Positions 58,661-64,000 of a DNA stretch of 64,000 bases are shown piece by piece (position 1 is the first letter of the stretch; every line of letters starts with the position of its first letter). Below the pieces are notes generated by a model. The model was not told where the DNA came from. It made no database searches and was given only the letters and a program-made list of their open reading frames with translations. The position numbers and the translations under genes were made by a program. Source of the DNA: Xestospongia muta. Taxonomy: Eukaryota; Porifera; Demospongiae; Haplosclerida; Petrosiidae. Location of the stretch: assembly GCA_963693285.1 (NCBI GenBank), contig OY848917.1, forward strand, positions 19,263,745-19,327,744, written 5' to 3'.

Positions 58661-61600
58661 ATATCAATTTATTCATCTGTTCATCCATTCATTGATCCAT
58701 CTACCTATCTGTCTATCCATTCATCAATCCATCCATTCATCTGTCTATCCATTCATTGATCCATCCATTTGTCTGTTTATCCATTCATGATCCATCCATC
58801 TATCTGTCTATCCATTCATCAATCCATTCATTTATCTGTCTGTCTATTCATTGATCCATCCATTCATCTGTCTATCCATTCATCAATCCATCCATTCATC
58901 TGTCTATCCATTCATTGATCCATCCATTTGTCTGTTTATCCATTCATGATCCATCTATCTATCTGTCTAAGCATTCATCAATCCATTCATTCATCTGTCT
59001 GTCTATTCATTGATCCATCCATTCATCTGTCTATTCATTCATCAATCCATCCATTCATCTGTCTATCCATTCATTAATCCATCCATTTGTCTGTTTATCC
59101 ATTCATGATCCATCTATCTATCTGTCTATCCATTCATCAATCCATTCATTCATCTGTCTGTCTATTCATTGATCCATCCATTCATCTGTCTATTCATTCA
59201 TCAATCCATCCATTCATCTGTCTATCCATTCATTGATCCATCCATTTGTCTGTTTATCCATTCATGATCCATCTATCTATCTGTCTATCCATTCATCAAT
59301 CCATCCATTCATCTGTCTATTCATCGATCCATCCATTCATCTGTCTATCCATTCATTGATCCATCTATCTATGTGTCTATCCATTCATCAATCCATCCAT
59401 TCATCTGTCTATCCATTCATTGATCCATCCATTTGTCTGTTTATCCATTCATGATCCATCTATCTATCTGTCTATCCATTCATCAATCCATTCATTCATT
59501 TGTCTGTCTATTCATTGATCCATCTATTCATCTGTCTATCCATTCATCAATCCATCCATTCATCTGTCTATTCATCAATCCATCCATTCATCTGTCTATC
59601 CATTCATTGATCCATCTATCTATCTGTCTATCCATTCATCAATCCATCCATTCATCTGTCTATCCATTCATTGATCCATCCATTTGTCTGTTTATCCATT
59701 CATGATCCATCTATCTATCTGTCTATCCATTCATCAATCCATTCATTCATCTGTCTGTCTATTCATTGATCCATCCATTCATCTGTCTATCCATTCATTG
59801 ATCCATCTATCTATCTGTCTATCCATTCATTGATTCATCCATTCATCTGTCTATCCATTCATTGATCCATCCATTTGTCTGTTTATCCATTCATGATCCA
59901 TCTATTTATCTGTCTATCCAATCATCTATCCATCCATTCATCTGTCTATCCACTCATTGATCAATCTATGTATCTGTCTATCCATTCACTAATCCATTCA
60001 TTCATCTGTCTGTCTATTCATTGATCCATCCATTCATCTCTCTATCCATTCATCAATCCATCCATTCATGTGTCTATCCATTCATTGATCCATCCATTTG
60101 TCTGTTTATCCATTCATGATCCATCTATCTATCTGTCTATCCATTCATCAATCCATTCATTCATCTGTCTATCCATTCATCAATCCATTTTCATTCATCT
60201 GTCTGTCTATTCATCGATCCATCCATTCATCTGTCTATCCATTCATCAATCCATCCATTCATCTGTCTATCCATTCATTGATCCATCTATCTATCTGTCT
60301 ATCCATTCATTGATCCATCCATTCATCTGTCTATCCATTCATTGATCCATCCATTTGTCTGTTTATCCATTCATGATCCATCTATCTATCTGTCTATCCA
60401 TTCATCAATCCATTCATTCATCTGTCTGTCTATTCATCGATCCATCCATTCATCTGTCTATCCATTCATTGATCCATCTATCTATCTGTCTATCCAATCA
60501 TCGATCCATCCATTCATCTGTCTATCCATTCATTGATCCATCCATTTGTCTGTTTATCCATTCATGATCCATCTATCTATCTGTCTATACAATCATCAAT
60601 CCGTTCATTCATCTGTCTGTTTATCCATTCACTAATCCATTCATCTGTCTATCCATTCATTGATCCATCTATCTATCTGTCTATCCATTCATTGATCCAT
60701 CCATTTGTCTGTTTATCCGTTCATGATCCATCTATCTATCTGTCTATCCATTCATCAATCCATTCATTCATCTGTCTGTCTATTCATCGATCCATCCATT
60801 CATCTGTCTATCCACTCATTGATCCATCTATGTATCTGTCTATCCATTCACTAATCCATTCATTCATCTGTCTGTCTATTCATTGATCCATCCATTCATC
60901 TCTCTATCCATTCATCAATCCATCCATTCATCTGTCTATCCATTCATTGATCCATCCATTTGTCTGTATATCCATTCATGATCCATCTATCTATCTGTTT
61001 ATCCATTCATCAATCCATTCATTCATCTGTCTATCCATTCATCAATCCATTTTCATTCATCTGTCTGTCTATTCATCGATCCATCCATTCATCTGTCTAT
61101 CCATTCATTGATCCATCTATCTATCTGTCTATCCATTCATTGATCCATCCATTCATCTGTCTATCCATTCATTGATCCATACATTTGTCTGTTTATCCAT
61201 TCATGATCCATCTATCTATCTGTCTATCCATTCATCAATCCATTCATTCATCTGTCTGTCTATTCATCGATCCATCCATTCATCTGTCTATCCACTCATT
61301 GATCAATCTATGTATCTGTCTATCTATTCACTAATCCATTCATTCATCTGTCTGTCTATTCATTGATCCATCCATTCATCTCTCTATCCATTCATCAATC
61401 CATCCATTCATCTGTCTATCCATTCATTGATCCATCCATTTGTCTGTTTATCCATTCATGATCCATCTATCTATCTGTCTATCCATTCATCAATCCATTC
61501 ATTCATCTGTCTATCCATTCATCAATCCATTTTCATTCATCTGTCTGTCTATTCATCGATCCATCCATTCATCTGTCTATCCATTCATCAATCCATCCAT

Positions 61601-64000
61601 TCATCTGTCTATCCATTCATTGATCCATCTATCTATCTGTCTATCCATTCATTGATCCATCCATTCATCTGTCTATCCATTCATTGATCCATCCATTTGT
61701 CTGTTTATCCATTCATGATCCATCTATCTATCTGTCTATCCATTCATCAATCCATTCATTCATCTGTCTGTCTATTCATCGATCCATCCATTCATCTGTC
61801 TATCCATTCATTGATCCATCTATCTATCTGTCTATCCAATCATCGATCCATCCATTCATCTGTCTATCCATTCATTGATCCATCCATTTGTCTGTTTATC
61901 CATTCATGATCCATCTATCTATCTGTCTATACAATCATCAATCCGTTCATTCATCTGTCTGTTTATCCATTCACTAATCCATTCATCTGTCTATCCATTC
62001 ATTGATCCATCTATCTATCTGTCTATCCATTCATTGATCCATCCATTTGTCTGTTTATCCGTTCATGATCCATCTATCTATCTGTCTATCCATTCATCAA
62101 TCCATTCATTCATCTGTCTGTCTATTCATCGATCCATCCATTCATCTGTCTATCCACTCATTGATCCATCTATGTATCTGTCTATCCATTCACTAATCCA
62201 TTCATTCATCTGTCTGTCTATTCATTGATCCATCCATTCATCTCTCTATCCATTCATCAATCCATCCATTCATCTGTCTATCCATTCATTGATCCATCCA
62301 TTTGTCTGTTTATCCATTCATGATCCATCTATCTATCTGTTTATCCATTCATCAATCCATTCATTCATCTGTCTATCCATTCATCAATCCATTTTCATTC
62401 ATCTGTCTGTCTATTCATCGATCCATCCATTCATCTGTCTATCCATTCATTGATCCATCTATCTATCTGTCTATCCATTCATTGATCCATCCATTCATCT
62501 GTCTATCCATTCATTGATCCATCCATTTGTCTGTTTATCCATTCATGATCCATCTATCTATCTGTCTATCCATTCATCAATCCATTCATTCATCTGTCTG
62601 TCTATTCATCGATCCATCCATTCATCTGTCTATCCACTCATTGATCCATCTATCTATCTGTCTATCCAATCATCGATCCATCCATTCATCTGTCTATCCA
62701 TTCATTGATCCATCCATTTGTCTGTTTATCCATTCATGATCCATCTATCTATCTGTCTATACAATCATCAATCCATTCATTCAACTGTCTGTTTATCCAT
62801 TCACTAATCCATTCATCTGTCTATCCATTCATTGATCCATCTATCTATCTGTCTATCCATTCATTGATCAATCCATTCATCTGTCTATCCATTCATTGAT
62901 CCATCCATTTGTCTGTTTATGCATTCATGATCCATCTATCTATCTGTCTATCCATTCATCAATCCATTTTCATTCATCTGTCTGTCTATTCATTGATCCA
63001 TCCATTCATCTGTCTATCCATTCATCAATCCATTCATTCATCTGTCTATCCATTCATTGATCAATCCATTCATCTGTCTATCCATTCATGATCCATCTAT
63101 CTATCTGTCTATACAATCATCAATCCATTCATTCATCTGTCTGTTTATCCATTCACTAATCCATTCATCTGTCTATCCATTCATTGATCCATCTATCTAT
63201 CTGTCTATCCATTCATTGATCAATCCATTCATCTGTCTATCCATTCATTGATCCATCCATTTGTCTGTTTATCCATTCATGATCCATCTATCTATCTGTC
63301 TATCCATTCATCAATCCATCCATTCATCTGTCTGTCTATTCATTGATCCATCCATTTGTCTGTTTATCCATTCATGATCCATCTATCTATCTGTCTATCC
63401 ATTCATCAATCCATTCATTCATCTGTCTGTCTATTCATCGATCCATCCATTCATCTGTCTATCCATTCATTGATCTATCTATCTATTTGTCTATCTATTT
63501 ATTGATCCATCCATTCATCTGTCTATCCATTCATTGATCAATCCATTCATCTGTCTATCCATCGATCCATCCATTCATCTGTCTATCCATTCATTGATCC
63601 ATCCATCTATCTGTCTATCCAATCATCGATCCATCCATTCATCTGTCTATCCATTCATTGATCCATCCATTTGTCTGTTTATCCATTCATGATCCATCTA
63701 TCTATCTGTCTATCCAATCATCGATCCATCCATTCATCTGTCTATCCATTCATTGATCCATCCATTTGTCTGTTTATCCATTCATGATCCATCTATCTAT
63801 CTGTCTATCCATTCATCAATCCATTCATTCATCTGTCTGTCTATTCATCGATCCATCCATTCATCTGTCTATCCATTCATTGATCCATCTATGTATCTGT
63901 CTATCCATTCACTAATCCATTCATTCATCTGTCTGTCTATTCATTGATTCATCCATTCATCTGTCTATCCATTCATCAATCCATCCATTCATCTGTCTAT
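58661..64000 (+). repeat. 32-bp satellite array 3 (continues past the window)
   Basis: At least 5.34 kb of the same monomer family, with the same left junction as arrays 1 and 2. Variants with a 2-bp longer monomer (AATCCATTTTCATTCATC) occur at 60181, 61043, 61523, 62385 and 62960 and serve as markers for the higher-order structure. Confidence 0.97.
60070..62753 (+). repeat. 1342-bp higher-order repeat in array 3
   Basis: Two successive copies of about 42 monomers: anchors 60098/61440, 60342/61684, 60533/61875, 60960/62302 and 61172/62514 are all exactly 1342 bp apart. A partial, rearranged third copy follows. Start and end of the period are arbitrary. Confidence 0.9.

Noticed and set aside
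38750..64000. Dozens of overlapping plus-strand ORFs of 60-117 residues (SIHQSIHSSVYPFIDPS type)
   Set aside because: They follow the 32-bp satellite monomer, appear in more than one frame, and have no gene context; open only because the repeat contains few stop codons.

Overview
This window looks like nuclear DNA of an early-branching animal, most probably a demosponge. The evidence is AT-rich DNA, genes split by spliceosomal micro-introns of about 43-60 nt with GT..AG ends, a local expansion of GABA-B-like class C receptors next to POT/SLC15-like transporters, and eukaryotic transposons (MULE, mariner-type MITEs, a CR1/Jockey-like LINE). The sponge assignment is inference; the eukaryotic metazoan character is well supported. 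No operons, tRNA, rRNA or CRISPR were found.

Left part (1-29,851): a tandem array of head-to-head gene pairs. Each unit is a minus-strand GABA-B-like receptor facing a plus-strand intronless POT-like transporter. Receptor copy 1 (1-2157) runs off the window with exons 1-7 visible. Copies 2 (8085-13223) and 3 (15480-20194) are complete: 16 exons each, about 835 and 841-847 residues, with signal peptide, Venus-flytrap domain, seven membrane segments and a C-terminal coiled coil. A fourth copy survives as three exons (26450-27037) beside a LINE. The transporter is a deleted pseudogene at 14118 and intact at 21742 and 28319 (510 residues each, about 25 differences). The opposite partner of copy 1 is missing. 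A 3.56-kb MULE (2563-6127) with 9-bp target duplications sits upstream of copy 1; the homologous empty site is upstream of copy 3. Two palindromic MITE families are present, one nested in the other.

Middle (29,852-32,056): mostly non-coding, with weak minus-strand exon-like pieces.

Right part (32,057-64,000): segmental duplications and satellites. Blocks I call X, Y and Z recur in the order X-Y-satellite-Z, Y'-satellite-Z', X'-Y''-satellite. X and Y start with regularly spaced TTTCCCGCC (E2F-like) motifs. X carries decayed exons of a coiled-coil protein, with a stop codon shared by both copies. Y carries a GC-rich hairpin and a 42-bp minisatellite. The three satellite arrays are built of about 32-bp monomers made from tetranucleotides; array 2 has a 381-bp higher-order repeat and array 3 a 1342-bp one. 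The many open frames there (ISIH/SVYPF-type) are by-products of the repeat.

Taken together, the genes that look functional are two receptors (plus one partly visible) and two transporters. Their paired arrangement suggests duplication as a unit; any shared regulation or joint physiology is inference.
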